The notes below the pieces were generated by a model, which saw only the letters and a program-made list of their open reading frames with translations, was not told the origin of the DNA and did no database searches. The translations under genes were made by a program, and so were the position numbers. DNA of 7,408 nucleotides, from assembly GCA_026416775.1 (NCBI GenBank), contig JAOAEN010000061.1, positions 1-7,408 on the forward strand, in the 5' to 3' direction. Positions 1-6,520 of the stretch are shown piece after piece. The DNA is from Dehalococcoidales bacterium (lineage in GTDB: Bacteria; Chloroflexota; Dehalococcoidia; Dehalococcoidales; RBG-16-60-22). The first letter of the stretch is position 1, and every line of letters starts with the position of its first letter.

Positions 1-1229
1 GCCCCGATGTGGGCATAGGGTAGTGCCATCCAGTAAGGGGCAATGAGCTGCCCGATGAAGGTCTTGGTTGCCGCCACGCTTATCTCGGGGCCAGCGCGGG
101 TATAGACCACCTCATCGGCGAGACGGCTTGCGGTGCTCCCCACTACATTGGTGATGGTAATGATGCGGGCACCGGACTGCCTGAGTCTCCGGATGGCCTT
201 CAGGGCATCAAGTGTTTCGCCCGACTGCGTAATGACGATGGCCCTGCCACCTGCGGCAACCTGCCCGCTGTAAATGAATTCCGAGGCAAGCTCTACCCTC
301 ACCGGGATGCGGAGGAGCGTCTCAAAGATGTACTTCCCGACAAGCCCGGCGTGGTAGGAAGTCCCGCATCCCAGCATGAGGAGATCTTCATCACCTGCGG
401 CGGCAAGGTCCACCAAGCTTTCCTGGGCGGCAAGGTATTCGGTGAGGGTATCCCGGATGACCCTGGGCTGTTCGTGGATTTCCTTCAGCATGAAGTGCTC
501 GTAACCGCCCTTTTCCGCATCCTCAACGCTCCACGATATCTTGTGTTCCTTCCGGCTGACGTTTTTGCCCCTGTTTCTCACCCTGATGGCGTCCGCGGTT
601 ACCTCTGCAACGTCGCCGTCTTCTAGGTAGATCATACGGCTCGTGTGGTCCAAGAGCGCCGGGGCATCGGAAGCGATGAAGTTTTCCCCCTCCCCGATGC
701 CGATGATGAGCGGGCTGTCCCTGCGGGCGGCGATAAGCCTGTTCTCCCCCTCCATGAGGGCGATCATCGTGTAGGCACCCTCGACCTCACGCAGGGCAAG
801 TTCCACCGCCCTTACGAGGTCTCCTTCATAGTACTTCTCAATGAGATGGGGCAGGACCTCGGTATCGGTCTGGGAAACGAGGTTGTGACCTTCGGCAACG
901 AGCCTTTCCCTGAGCTTCATGAAGTTGGTGATCGTACCGTTGTGCACGACGGCGATCCTGCCCGTGCAGTCGCCATGGGGATGCGCGTTGATCCGGGAAG
1001 GCTCACCGTGGGTTGCCCAGCGCGTGTGCCCGATGCCGGTCGTCCCCTCAAGCGGAGGCACCATGCGCGCAAGCTCCCTGACCCTGACCGCATCCTTGAA
1101 GACCGCAAGCTTCTCGTTCAGAACGGCAATCCCGCAGGAATCATACCCGCGGTATTCCAGGCGGCCCAGGGCATGAAGGAGAATCGGCTGGGCCTTCCTT
1201 ACCCCGATATAACCGATAATGCCGCACAT
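1..1229 (-). CDS. glmS: Glutamine--fructose-6-phosphate aminotransferase (isomerizing), C-terminus missing
   Basis: Cytoplasmic enzyme that makes glucosamine-6-phosphate from fructose-6-phosphate and glutamine, the first step of UDP-GlcNAc synthesis. The frame stays open to the window edge, so 409 residues are visible of a family length near 610. The N-terminus MCGIIGYIG supplies the catalytic Cys2 (first residue after Met removal) of the class II glutamine amidotransferase domain (about 1-220). TRWATHG (69-75), HNG (96-98) and TDTE (121-124) are the conserved glutamine-site motifs. The first sugar-isomerase (SIS) domain begins near 285, with LGCGTSYHAG (286-295) and TQSGETLDALK (334-344), followed by GPEISVAATKTF (380-391). 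The second SIS domain lies mostly outside the window. It is the last visible gene of the minus-strand operon, 33 bases after the upstream stop codon. An in-frame TGA at 1265-1263 and no alternative start fix the ATG at 1229. The strong Shine-Dalgarno-like AGGAGG is oddly distant (27 bases). Identity is very secure. Confidence 0.97.
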   Translation of the reverse strand, partial: MCGIIGYIGVRKAQPILLHALGRLEYRGYDSCGIAVLNEKLAVFKDAVRVRELARMVPPLEGTTGIGHTRWATHGEPSRINAHPHGDCTGRIAVVHNGTITNFMKLRERLVAEGHNLVSQTDTEVLPHLIEKYYEGDLVRAVELALREVEGAYTMIALMEGENRLIAARRDSPLIIGIGEGENFIASDAPALLDHTSRMIYLEDGDVAEVTADAIRVRNRGKNVSRKEHKISWSVEDAEKGGYEHFMLKEIHEQPRVIRDTLTEYLAAQESLVDLAAAGDEDLLMLGCGTSYHAGLVGKYIFETLLRIPVRVELASEFIYSGQVAAGGRAIVITQSGETLDALKAIRRLRQSGARIITITNVVGSTASRLADEVVYTRAGPEISVAATKTFIGQLIAPYWMALPYAHIG

Positions 1230-1256
1230 TTTTGAGCCAGGCTGAGACCTGCCGAA

Positions 1257-1262
1257 CCTCCT
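1257..1262 (-). promoter_or_regulatory. AGGAGG ribosome-binding-like site far upstream of glmS
   Basis: A consensus AGGAGG directly follows the stop codon of the preceding gene, but 27 bases separate it from the glmS ATG at 1229, far more than the usual 5-10. Closer to the ATG there is only a weak AGGT at 1250-1247. No ATG, GTG or TTG lies in the glmS frame between the site and 1229, and MCGI is the invariant GlmS start. The site may act through a folded spacer, or translation may be coupled to the upstream gene. Confidence 0.4.
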
Positions 1263-2438
1263 TCAGTACACCAGACCGTGGTCGGGGAGCTTCCCGCGGA
1301 CGGTGCGCCCCGTCCTTATCTGGCAGTAGTTACCGATGATTGTGCCCGGTGCGGTGGCAGTGGCGCTTTCAACCCGGCATTCCTCTCCCATGAGCACACC
1401 GACGCTTCGCGAGGGGGCCTCGCCGTTAATCGTGACTTCGCTTTCCCCGCCGAGCGCGGTAAAGCGCCCTGAAAAAACGCAGCCCCGGTCAATCACCGAA
1501 TCGACAATGATGCACCCCGGCCCGATGACGCAGTCATCGCCGATGACGCTGTTTTTTATCTCGGTGAACGGGGAGATGGTGACGTTGCTGCCGATACTCG
1601 TTGCCGGCATAATGCACACCTGCGGGCCGATATCACAGCCGGAGCCGATGACCACAGGGCCGTAGATACAGGAGCCACTGCGGATGACCGTTCCTTCCCC
1701 GATGACCACCGCCCCCTTCAGCGAGACCCCTGTTTCCACGGTGCCGCCAAGTCTTGTCTGTGTGTTTTTCAGCACCGCTTCGTTCAGGCTCAGGATGTCC
1801 CACGGGTAAACCACATCAAGCCAGGTACCGGTCGTCTCGACGATCTTCACGGGACAGCCTTCCATAGTCATGCTGTTAATGACATCCGGCAGATCAAGGA
1901 TGCCCCGGGCAGAATCGAAAACGTCGCGGCGGAAGGCATAGATGCCGGTATTCACCAGGTTGCTGCTCGCTTCCCTGGGCTTTTCCACGATGCCTCTTAC
2001 CTCCCCACCCGCCGCCTCCACCACTCCGTAGTAGCCAGGGTTATCCACCCTTTTCACCAGCACCGCCGGGGGATTTACCGCGGTAAAACCGGCAAGTGTC
2101 GCCGCTTCAATCAGGTTGTCGCCGGGAAGCACCAGAAACTCGTCTTCTGCGGCATCCCTTGCCTGAAGAAGGGCATCGGCACTCCCGAGCTGGGACGGCT
2201 GGGTCACGTAGCTGATGCTGACACCGAATTTTTCGCCCGCACCGAAGTAGTCGTAGATCTGGTCCCTCCGGTAACCGACCACGAGGACGATGTCACGGAT
2301 GCCGCAGCCCGACAGCGCTTCAATGATGAACTCCAGGATGGGCCTCCCCGCAATGGCAAGCATCGGCTTGGGACGGCTCACCGTAAACGGTTTGAGTCTC
2401 TGTCCCTGCCCCGCCGCCAGGATGATTGCCTGCTTCAT
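1263..2438 (-). CDS. Sugar-1-phosphate nucleotidyltransferase with left-handed beta-helix domain, acetyltransferase residues lost
   Basis: A 391-residue protein in two parts. Residues 1 to about 225 form a nucleotidyltransferase (Rossmann-like) domain. It carries the LAAGQGQRL signature (7-15), RPKPML (22-27), a QLGSADAL substrate loop (83-90) and PGDN (105-108), a likely metal-binding aspartate. Residues from about 230 are hexapeptide repeats (for example VVIGEG, VVIGSG, SIGSNV) forming a left-handed beta-helix. Such proteins transfer a nucleotide from UTP or dTTP to a sugar-1-phosphate in the cytoplasm. The C-terminus lacks the HLSY, NLR and RRKLG motifs of its upstream neighbour and of the archaeal GlmU-type enzymes, so acetyl transfer is doubtful. 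The gene starts 9 bases after the upstream stop, with a GGGGTGA ribosome site overlapping that stop. Its sugar substrate (glucose-, glucosamine-type or other) cannot be read from sequence. Family certain, exact activity not. Confidence 0.88.
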   Translation of the reverse strand: MKQAIILAAGQGQRLKPFTVSRPKPMLAIAGRPILEFIIEALSGCGIRDIVLVVGYRRDQIYDYFGAGEKFGVSISYVTQPSQLGSADALLQARDAAEDEFLVLPGDNLIEAATLAGFTAVNPPAVLVKRVDNPGYYGVVEAAGGEVRGIVEKPREASSNLVNTGIYAFRRDVFDSARGILDLPDVINSMTMEGCPVKIVETTGTWLDVVYPWDILSLNEAVLKNTQTRLGGTVETGVSLKGAVVIGEGTVIRSGSCIYGPVVIGSGCDIGPQVCIMPATSIGSNVTISPFTEIKNSVIGDDCVIGPGCIIVDSVIDRGCVFSGRFTALGGESEVTINGEAPSRSVGVLMGEECRVESATATAPGTIIGNYCQIRTGRTVRGKLPDHGLVY

Positions 2439-2447
2439 ATTTCACCC

Positions 2448-3650
2448 CTAAAACAGCCTGGATTCCGGCATGATTACCCCGCTCACCACCACCCCCGGCC
2501 CGATAACGGTGCGGTGACCGATCATCGTCCCCACGTTGATGGACACGTTGATGCCCGTGTGCACACCATCACCGATGATGGCACCCAGCTTGCGGCGCCC
2601 GGTGCTGATGTTGCCGATCCTGATTTCCCGCTCGTCAAGCCTGAGGTTGGCGATCTTGGTCCCGGCACCGAGGTTACACCCCTCGCCGATGACGCTATCC
2701 CCGATGTAGCTGAGATGGGGAACGGCGGTCTTCTTCATGATGATGGAGTTTTTCACCTCCACCCCGGCGCCGATGTGGCAACCGTCGCCGATGGCGGTTG
2801 CCGGGCGGATGTAGCAGTTGGGACCGATGCGGCAGTCTTCGCCGATGATCACCGGACCTTCAATGTAGGTGCCGGACTTTACCACCGTGTTTTTCCCGAT
2901 GATTACCTTCCCCCTGAGCACCACATTTGCTTCTATTTCCCCGAGGTTCTGCCCCCCAAGCCCGGAAAGAACCGCCTCATTGACGGAGAGCAGATCCCAC
3001 GGGTAGCTGACGTCAAGCCAGGACTCAAGCTCGCGGTAGCCCAGCCCTGTTGCCGAGTCCATCAGCAGCTTCAGCGAATCGGTGATTTCATACTCGCCGC
3101 GCGGGGATTTCCCGGTGCGTCTGATGGCATCAAAGACGGCGGGGCTGAAGAGGTAAATCCCGGCATTGGCAAGAAGCGTGGGCGGATTCGCCGACTTCTC
3201 ATGGATACCGGTCACCCTGTCAGCGGAAATTTCCACGACGCCCAGCCCCCGCGCGTCCTTCACCCTGACGATTCCCATGGACGGCGGGGGGCTTTCCATA
3301 AGCTTCCTGATGTCCCCGCTGCGGATGATGATGTCACCGTTAGCGACGAGGAAGTTGCCGCTGACCATGCCTTCCGCAAGCCTCACCGCATCCGCCGTGC
3401 CAAGCTGGCGGCGCTGCTCGGTGTAGGCGATCTTTACTCCCCACCTTTCCCCGCCGCCGAAATGCTGTCTCACCTGCTCATCGCAGTAGCCGACGATGAA
3501 GATAAAGTCCCTTACCCCCGCCGTGCGGAATTCAAGGAGCAGATGCTCCAGGACGGGTTTATTGGCGATGGGAAGCATGACCTTGGGACGCGTCCCGGTA
3601 AGCGGACGCATGCGGTTGCCCTCACCGGCAGCCAGAATGACAGCCTTCAC
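2448..3650 (-). CDS. Bifunctional GlmU-like sugar-1-phosphate nucleotidyltransferase/acetyltransferase (archaeal type)
   Basis: A 400-residue enzyme expected to acetylate glucosamine-1-phosphate and then form UDP-GlcNAc. The N-terminal nucleotidyltransferase domain (1 to about 230) has LAAGEGNRM (6-14), RPKVMLP (21-27), RQLGTADA (81-88) and NGD (104-106). The C-terminal left-handed beta-helix (about 240-395) has hexapeptide repeats. It also has PHLSYIGD (311-318) and AGTKIANLR (329-337), followed by GRRKLGAIIGD (351-361). His312, Tyr315 and Asn335 have the same spacing as the acetyltransferase residues I recall for the Sulfolobus protein ST0452 (H308, Y311, N331); two lysines there are arginines here (341, 344). 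It is shorter than classical bacterial GlmU (about 456). I chose GTG at 3650 because AGGAGGGG lies just upstream, homology begins exactly there, and a promoter sits between it and the distal ATG at 3821. First gene of the operon with the paralogue and glmS, fitting UDP-GlcNAc synthesis. Confidence 0.9.
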   Translation of the reverse strand: MKAVILAAGEGNRMRPLTGTRPKVMLPIANKPVLEHLLLEFRTAGVRDFIFIVGYCDEQVRQHFGGGERWGVKIAYTEQRRQLGTADAVRLAEGMVSGNFLVANGDIIIRSGDIRKLMESPPPSMGIVRVKDARGLGVVEISADRVTGIHEKSANPPTLLANAGIYLFSPAVFDAIRRTGKSPRGEYEITDSLKLLMDSATGLGYRELESWLDVSYPWDLLSVNEAVLSGLGGQNLGEIEANVVLRGKVIIGKNTVVKSGTYIEGPVIIGEDCRIGPNCYIRPATAIGDGCHIGAGVEVKNSIIMKKTAVPHLSYIGDSVIGEGCNLGAGTKIANLRLDEREIRIGNISTGRRKLGAIIGDGVHTGINVSINVGTMIGHRTVIGPGVVVSGVIMPESRLF

Positions 3651-3669
3651 AGACCCCTCCTGCCCATCA

Positions 3670-3697
3670 ATTCTACAACGATGGAGCCAATTGTCAA
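3670..3697 (-). promoter_or_regulatory. Sigma70-like promoter of the GlmU-like/glmS operon
   Basis: Read on the minus strand, TTGACA (3697-3692, a perfect -35) is followed by a 16-base spacer and TAGAAT (3675-3670, five of six -10 bases). Transcription would start near 3663, giving a leader of only about a dozen bases that contains the AGGAGGGG ribosome site before the GTG at 3650. The short leader leaves no room for a riboswitch. The site lies inside the open frame that extends to 3821, which argues that this extension is not translated. Confidence 0.75.
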
Positions 3698-3873
3698 CCA
3701 AGTTTACCCCGGTCTGTTCCGGTCGATCCCTAGCCGCATCTTCCTCCGCTTCCCCGGTCCACGAATGGCTGCGCCCTCCGCCGGGCCTCCGCCCAGAGCC
3801 ATCCCGGGTACCGGTCCTCATGGGCCCTGGGTATTACCACCGATAGCTTTTGCGCGATGGTGCTAGAACTCTT
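3698..3873. other. Noncoding stretch between divergent promoters, with an imperfect inverted repeat
   Basis: No convincing gene is seen here. Open frames in it lack a ribosome site and recognisable motifs. CCCAGAGCC (3792-3800) and GGCCCTGGG (3823-3831) can pair over nine positions with one mismatch around a 22-base loop that itself contains CCCGGG and GGTACC. There is no T-tract, so it is not a standard terminator. A CCTCCGCC octamer is repeated at 3775-3782 and 3786-3793. Possible roles are an operator or upstream structure for either flanking gene; chance is also plausible in GC-rich DNA. Confidence 0.3.
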
Positions 3874-3879
3874 ATTGCA

Positions 3880-3909
3880 TTGAGACCTTGCCGACAAAAA
3901 TATTACAAT
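3880..3909 (+). promoter_or_regulatory. Probable promoter of the formate/nitrite channel gene
   Basis: TTGAGA (3880-3885) and TACAAT (3904-3909) are separated by 18 bases, in an AT-rich patch that stands out from the GC-rich surroundings. Transcription from about 3916 would leave a very short leader that begins at the AAAGGAG ribosome site (3917-3923), six bases before the ATG at 3930. The match is reasonable but not perfect, and the leader is close to the minimum length. Confidence 0.45.
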
Positions 3910-3929
3910 GACCTTGAAAGGAGTGAAGC

Positions 3930-4823
3930 ATGGAGCAGGAAAAGGAAAACAACAATAACAATGTCACCAGTTCCTTTGATGAGCTGCTGCCACCGGATAT
4001 GGCAGCCAAAGCCCAGGATATCGGCATCAAGAAAGCAAACATGGATTTCCTGACCACGCTGGTGCTGGCAATCCTTGCCGGCGCCTTTATCGCGCTTGGT
4101 GCCATGTTCTTCACCGTATCCCAGACAAGCATCGGCGGTGTTGCCATGCCGTGGGGGCTGGGGCGGGTAATCGGCGGGTTCGTCTTCAGTCTGGGGCTTA
4201 TCCTTGTAGTGGTTGGCGGGGCAGAGCTTTTCACCGGCAACAACCTCATCGTCATGGCCTGGGCAAGCCGCAAGCTTTCCACGCTCAAGGTACTGCGCAA
4301 CTGGGCGATCGTGTACATCGGTAACTTTATCGGCGCGGTGGCAACCGCAGCGGTGGTCTTCTGGGGCAAGCACTATGAGATGGCATCCGGGGGCATCGGA
4401 GTAACCGCTCTGAACATCGCCTCATTCAAGGTGAACCTCGGCTTCGTGCAGGCAATCATCCTCGGGATTCTCTGTAACGCCATGGTCTGTATGGCGGTCT
4501 GGCTCACCTACAGCGCTCGCACCACCATCGGCAGGATTTCGGCGATCGTCTTCCCCATCGCAGGGTTCGTTGCTGCCGGCTTCGAGCACAGCGTGGCGAA
4601 CATGTATTTCATTCCCTTCGGCCTTATGGTAAAGAGCGGGGCGGCGGAATCCTTCTGGCAGGCGGTCGGAAAGACTGCCGCCGACTACAGCAGCCTTACA
4701 TGGGGCAGGTTCTTCGTGCACAACCTCATCCCCGTAACGATCGGCAACATCATCGGCGGGGTCTTCTTCGTCGGACTGGTGTACTGGCTGATCTACCTGA
4801 GAAAGAAGGCCCGCAGGGCTTAG
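3930..4823 (+). CDS. Formate/nitrite transporter (FNT) family channel, FocA-like
   Basis: A 297-residue inner-membrane protein of the FNT family, pentameric channels for formate, nitrite or hydrosulfide. After a hydrophilic, asparagine-rich N-terminus (1 to about 38) there are six hydrophobic segments, roughly at 41-65, 76-100, 124-146, 168-192, 203-232 and 263-290. Family marks include ELFTGNN (99-105), NWAIVYIGNFIG (124-135), SFKVNLG (165-171), GFEHSVANMYFIP (217-229) and HNLIPVTIGNIIGG (264-277). Lys167 and His220 are 53 residues apart, the same spacing as the pore residues Lys156 and His209 of E. coli FocA. This, with the GFEHS loop and NLIP motif, favours formate, but substrate choice among FNT proteins cannot be settled from sequence alone. 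It stands alone, divergent from the amino-sugar operon and converging on thiC. No formate-metabolism gene is adjacent. AAAGGAG six bases upstream supports the start. Confidence 0.93.
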   Translation: MEQEKENNNNNVTSSFDELLPPDMAAKAQDIGIKKANMDFLTTLVLAILAGAFIALGAMFFTVSQTSIGGVAMPWGLGRVIGGFVFSLGLILVVVGGAELFTGNNLIVMAWASRKLSTLKVLRNWAIVYIGNFIGAVATAAVVFWGKHYEMASGGIGVTALNIASFKVNLGFVQAIILGILCNAMVCMAVWLTYSARTTIGRISAIVFPIAGFVAAGFEHSVANMYFIPFGLMVKSGAAESFWQAVGKTAADYSSLTWGRFFVHNLIPVTIGNIIGGVFFVGLVYWLIYLRKKARRA

Positions 4824-4835
4824 ATAGACAACGGA

Positions 4836-6131
4836 CTAGCAGCGGCTGGCACTTACCCCGAGGTATTTGCTGACCAGTTCCATCGCGCAGTACTTCCCGC
4901 ACATGCTGCAGGCAGGGCTTGAGGAGGTACGTCTCGAACGTACTTCCCGGAACTTCTCCGGGTCAAGACTCAGCTCTGCCTGCTTTTCCCAGTCCAGCCG
5001 CTTGCGCGCCAGCGACATCTGACGGTCGCGCTCGCGGGCACCTCTTACACCCTTAACAATATCGGCCGCGTGGGCGGCGATGCGCGCCGCAATGACCCCT
5101 TCCCGCACGTCTCCGGCATCCGGGATACCGAGATGTTCCGAAGGAGTCACGTAACAGAGAAAATCCGCCCCGTGCATGGCGGCGATCGCCCCGCCGATGG
5201 CACTGGTGATATGGTCATAGCCGGCGGCAATATCGGTAACGAGCGGGCCGAGGACGTAGAACGGTGCCCCCCTGCAGATGGACTTTTGAAGGCGCATGTT
5301 CGTCTCGATCTGGTCGAGCGGGATATGACCCGGACCTTCCACCATCACCTGCACGCCGGCATCCCGTGCCCGCTCCACAAGCTCCCCGAGGGTAAGGAGC
5401 TCCTCAATCTGGGGACGGTCGGTGGCATCGGCAAGGCTGCCGGGACGCATCCCGTCGCCGAGGCTCAAAGTAACATCGTAATGGCGCGCGATATCAAGAA
5501 GACGGTCGTAATACTCATAGAGCGGGTTTTCCTTCTCGTGGTGCAGCATCCAGGCGATGGTAAAGGCACCGCCACGCGAGACGATATCGGTCGTCCTTCC
5601 CTGCTTCTTGAGCCGGGCAATGGCTGACTGGGTCACCCCGCAGTGCACGGTGACGAAGTCCACGCCGTCGCGGGCATTTTCCTCAATTGCCGCAAAAATG
5701 TCCTCAACATCCATCTTGACAATGGCGCCGTATTTCTCAATCGCACTCACCGCCGCCTGGTATATCGGCACCGTGCCGACAGGCCTTTTGCTTGCGGCAA
5801 GGATAGCACGGCGGATGGCGCCGATATCGCCACCGGTGCTCAGGTCCATAACGGTATCCGCCCCGGCAGCGATGGCAACACGGAGCTTTTCCAGCTCGGT
5901 CTCAATGCTGCCGTAATCAGAAGATGTGCCGATATTGGCATTGACCTTGGTAGCAAGCCCTTCCCCGATCCCGCAGGGAACTATGTCCGCGTGTCCCACA
6001 TTCTGCGGGATGACCACTGTTCCCCTCGCCAGACGCTCCCGGATAACCTCGGCATCCGTCCCCTCGGCAGATGCCACTGCCACCATCTGTGGCGAAATAT
6101 CCCCCCGCCTTGCTATTTCAAGCTGCGTCAT
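4836..6131 (-). CDS. thiC: Phosphomethylpyrimidine synthase ThiC (short form)
   Basis: Radical-SAM enzyme of thiamine synthesis: it rearranges aminoimidazole ribotide to hydroxymethylpyrimidine phosphate, releasing CO and formate. The 431-residue protein lacks the N-terminal extension of the about 600-residue forms, as in many anaerobes and archaea. Core motifs are [11 protein letters not shown] (64-74), [10 protein letters not shown] (95-104), [16 protein letters not shown] (223-238), EGPGHIP (265-271) and [14 protein letters not shown] (329-342). His269 and His333 are 64 residues apart, matching the zinc ligands of Caulobacter ThiC (417 and 481). The C-terminal iron-sulfur motif is CSMCGKYC (Cys408, 411, 415), CX2CX3C rather than the CX2CX4C of long ThiC proteins; an extra cysteine ends the chain. 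The start ATG has GGGGGGTGG four bases upstream. Expression is very likely controlled by the TPP riboswitch and terminator in its leader. Its stop is 12 bases from that of the channel gene, on opposite strands. Confidence 0.97.
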   Translation of the reverse strand: MTQLEIARRGDISPQMVAVASAEGTDAEVIRERLARGTVVIPQNVGHADIVPCGIGEGLATKVNANIGTSSDYGSIETELEKLRVAIAAGADTVMDLSTGGDIGAIRRAILAASKRPVGTVPIYQAAVSAIEKYGAIVKMDVEDIFAAIEENARDGVDFVTVHCGVTQSAIARLKKQGRTTDIVSRGGAFTIAWMLHHEKENPLYEYYDRLLDIARHYDVTLSLGDGMRPGSLADATDRPQIEELLTLGELVERARDAGVQVMVEGPGHIPLDQIETNMRLQKSICRGAPFYVLGPLVTDIAAGYDHITSAIGGAIAAMHGADFLCYVTPSEHLGIPDAGDVREGVIAARIAAHAADIVKGVRGARERDRQMSLARKRLDWEKQAELSLDPEKFREVRSRRTSSSPACSMCGKYCAMELVSKYLGVSASRC

Positions 6132-6145
6132 AGAACCACCCCCCG

Positions 6146-6179
6146 AAAAACAATAAACCAGGGGCTGGATGACCCCTGG
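6146..6179 (-). terminator. Intrinsic terminator in the thiC leader (riboswitch expression platform)
   Basis: On the minus strand CCAGGGG (6179-6173) and CCCCTGG (6164-6158) form a seven-pair GC-rich stem with an eight-base loop. TTTATTGTTTTT follows before the thiC ribosome site. Placed 10 bases after the TPP aptamer and ending 15 bases before the ATG, it is a typical premature terminator. I infer that it forms when TPP is bound and stops transcription before thiC. Confidence 0.8.
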
Positions 6180-6189
6180 CCAGAGAGAG

Positions 6190-6279
6190 GCCGCTTCCCT
6201 ACGCTCGCATTACCGAGTTCAGGTTCCAAGGGTCGCCCCGATGCCTCCGGGGCTCTCAGCCCCAAGCACCCCTAGCGGC
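6190..6279 (-). promoter_or_regulatory. TPP riboswitch aptamer (THI element) controlling thiC
   Basis: The minus strand shows the conserved TPP aptamer order. The closing stem P1 is perfect: GCCGCT (6279-6274) with AGCGGC (6195-6190). Next come AGGGGTGC, the pyrimidine-binding CTGAGA (6259-6254) and a P3 hairpin GCCCCG/CGGGGC around a seven-base loop. These are followed by ACCCTTGGAACCTGAAC, a CTCG/CGAG stem enclosing GTAATG, and GCGTAGGGAAGC, the diphosphate-binding side. All landmark elements of the family are present, so it should bind thiamine pyrophosphate. It lies directly upstream of the thiC terminator and gene, as expected for feedback repression. Confidence 0.96.
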
Positions 6280-6286
6280 TATTACC

Positions 6287-6315
6287 ATCTTAACAGAAAT
6301 CAGCCCGGTCGGCAA
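6287..6315 (-). promoter_or_regulatory. Candidate promoter of the TPP riboswitch-thiC transcript
   Basis: TTGCCG (6315-6310), a 17-base spacer and TAAGAT (6292-6287) are in the right order on the minus strand. The start would fall near 6280, exactly where the aptamer begins, which is usual for riboswitch leaders. Both hexamers are only moderate matches. A perfect TATAAT also exists at 6341-6336, but without a recognisable -35 at the right distance, so it is the weaker candidate. Confidence 0.45.
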
Positions 6316-6386
6316 TCAGCACCGCTCGGGTTTATATTATATTTGCTTCTCAACCCTCCGTGCCCCTCTTCACTTAGAGAACTACC

Positions 6387-6415
6387 TTGATGGAGACAGG
6401 ACGTTTGGCTATAAT
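6387..6415 (+). promoter_or_regulatory. Sigma70-like promoter upstream of the UDP-GlcNAc 2-epimerase gene
   Basis: TTGATG (6387-6392), a 17-base spacer and a perfect TATAAT (6410-6415). Transcription would begin near 6422, giving a leader of about 100 bases before the ATG at 6521. A dyad GCAAG-TG-CTTGC (6420-6431) overlaps the predicted start site and could be an operator. The leader also holds a small CCCAG/CTGGG hairpin (6468-6481). I recognise no riboswitch in it, and no small gene. Confidence 0.65.
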
Positions 6416-6520
6416 TGGGGCAAGTGCTTGCGCCGTATTCACCTTTCGGGTTTCTAATTCCGCCGGTCCCAGGCTTCTGGGCCCATCTGTTATGATGGCC
6501 CGGAGAAAGCAGGCTTCCGC

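Noticed and set aside
1230..1262. Possible glmS ribozyme upstream of glmS
   Set aside because: Only 33 bases separate glmS from the preceding gene, far too few for the ribozyme, and no matching core was seen.
1263..3650. Tandem short motifs such as repeated GGCCCGAT-like strings on the plus strand, resembling a DNA repeat array
   Set aside because: They encode the hexapeptide repeats (IGPG, IGEG) of the beta-helix domains, so the periodicity is protein-level.
3792..3831. Inverted repeat as a rho-independent terminator
   Set aside because: There is no T-tract on either side and no gene ends nearby; the loop is long.
2514..3866. A 450-codon open frame on the plus strand across the first GlmU-like gene
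   Set aside because: Its translation is composition-biased (rich in D, H, P, G) with no motifs, and it mirrors the codon phase of the true minus-strand gene.
4824..4835. Bidirectional terminator between the converging channel and thiC genes
   Set aside because: The 12-base gap holds no inverted repeat or T-run that I can see.
3930..6131. Functional link between the formate channel and ThiC, which releases formate
   Set aside because: The genes converge on opposite strands and so are not co-transcribed, and the formate made in thiamine synthesis is tiny. Adjacency is most likely chance.
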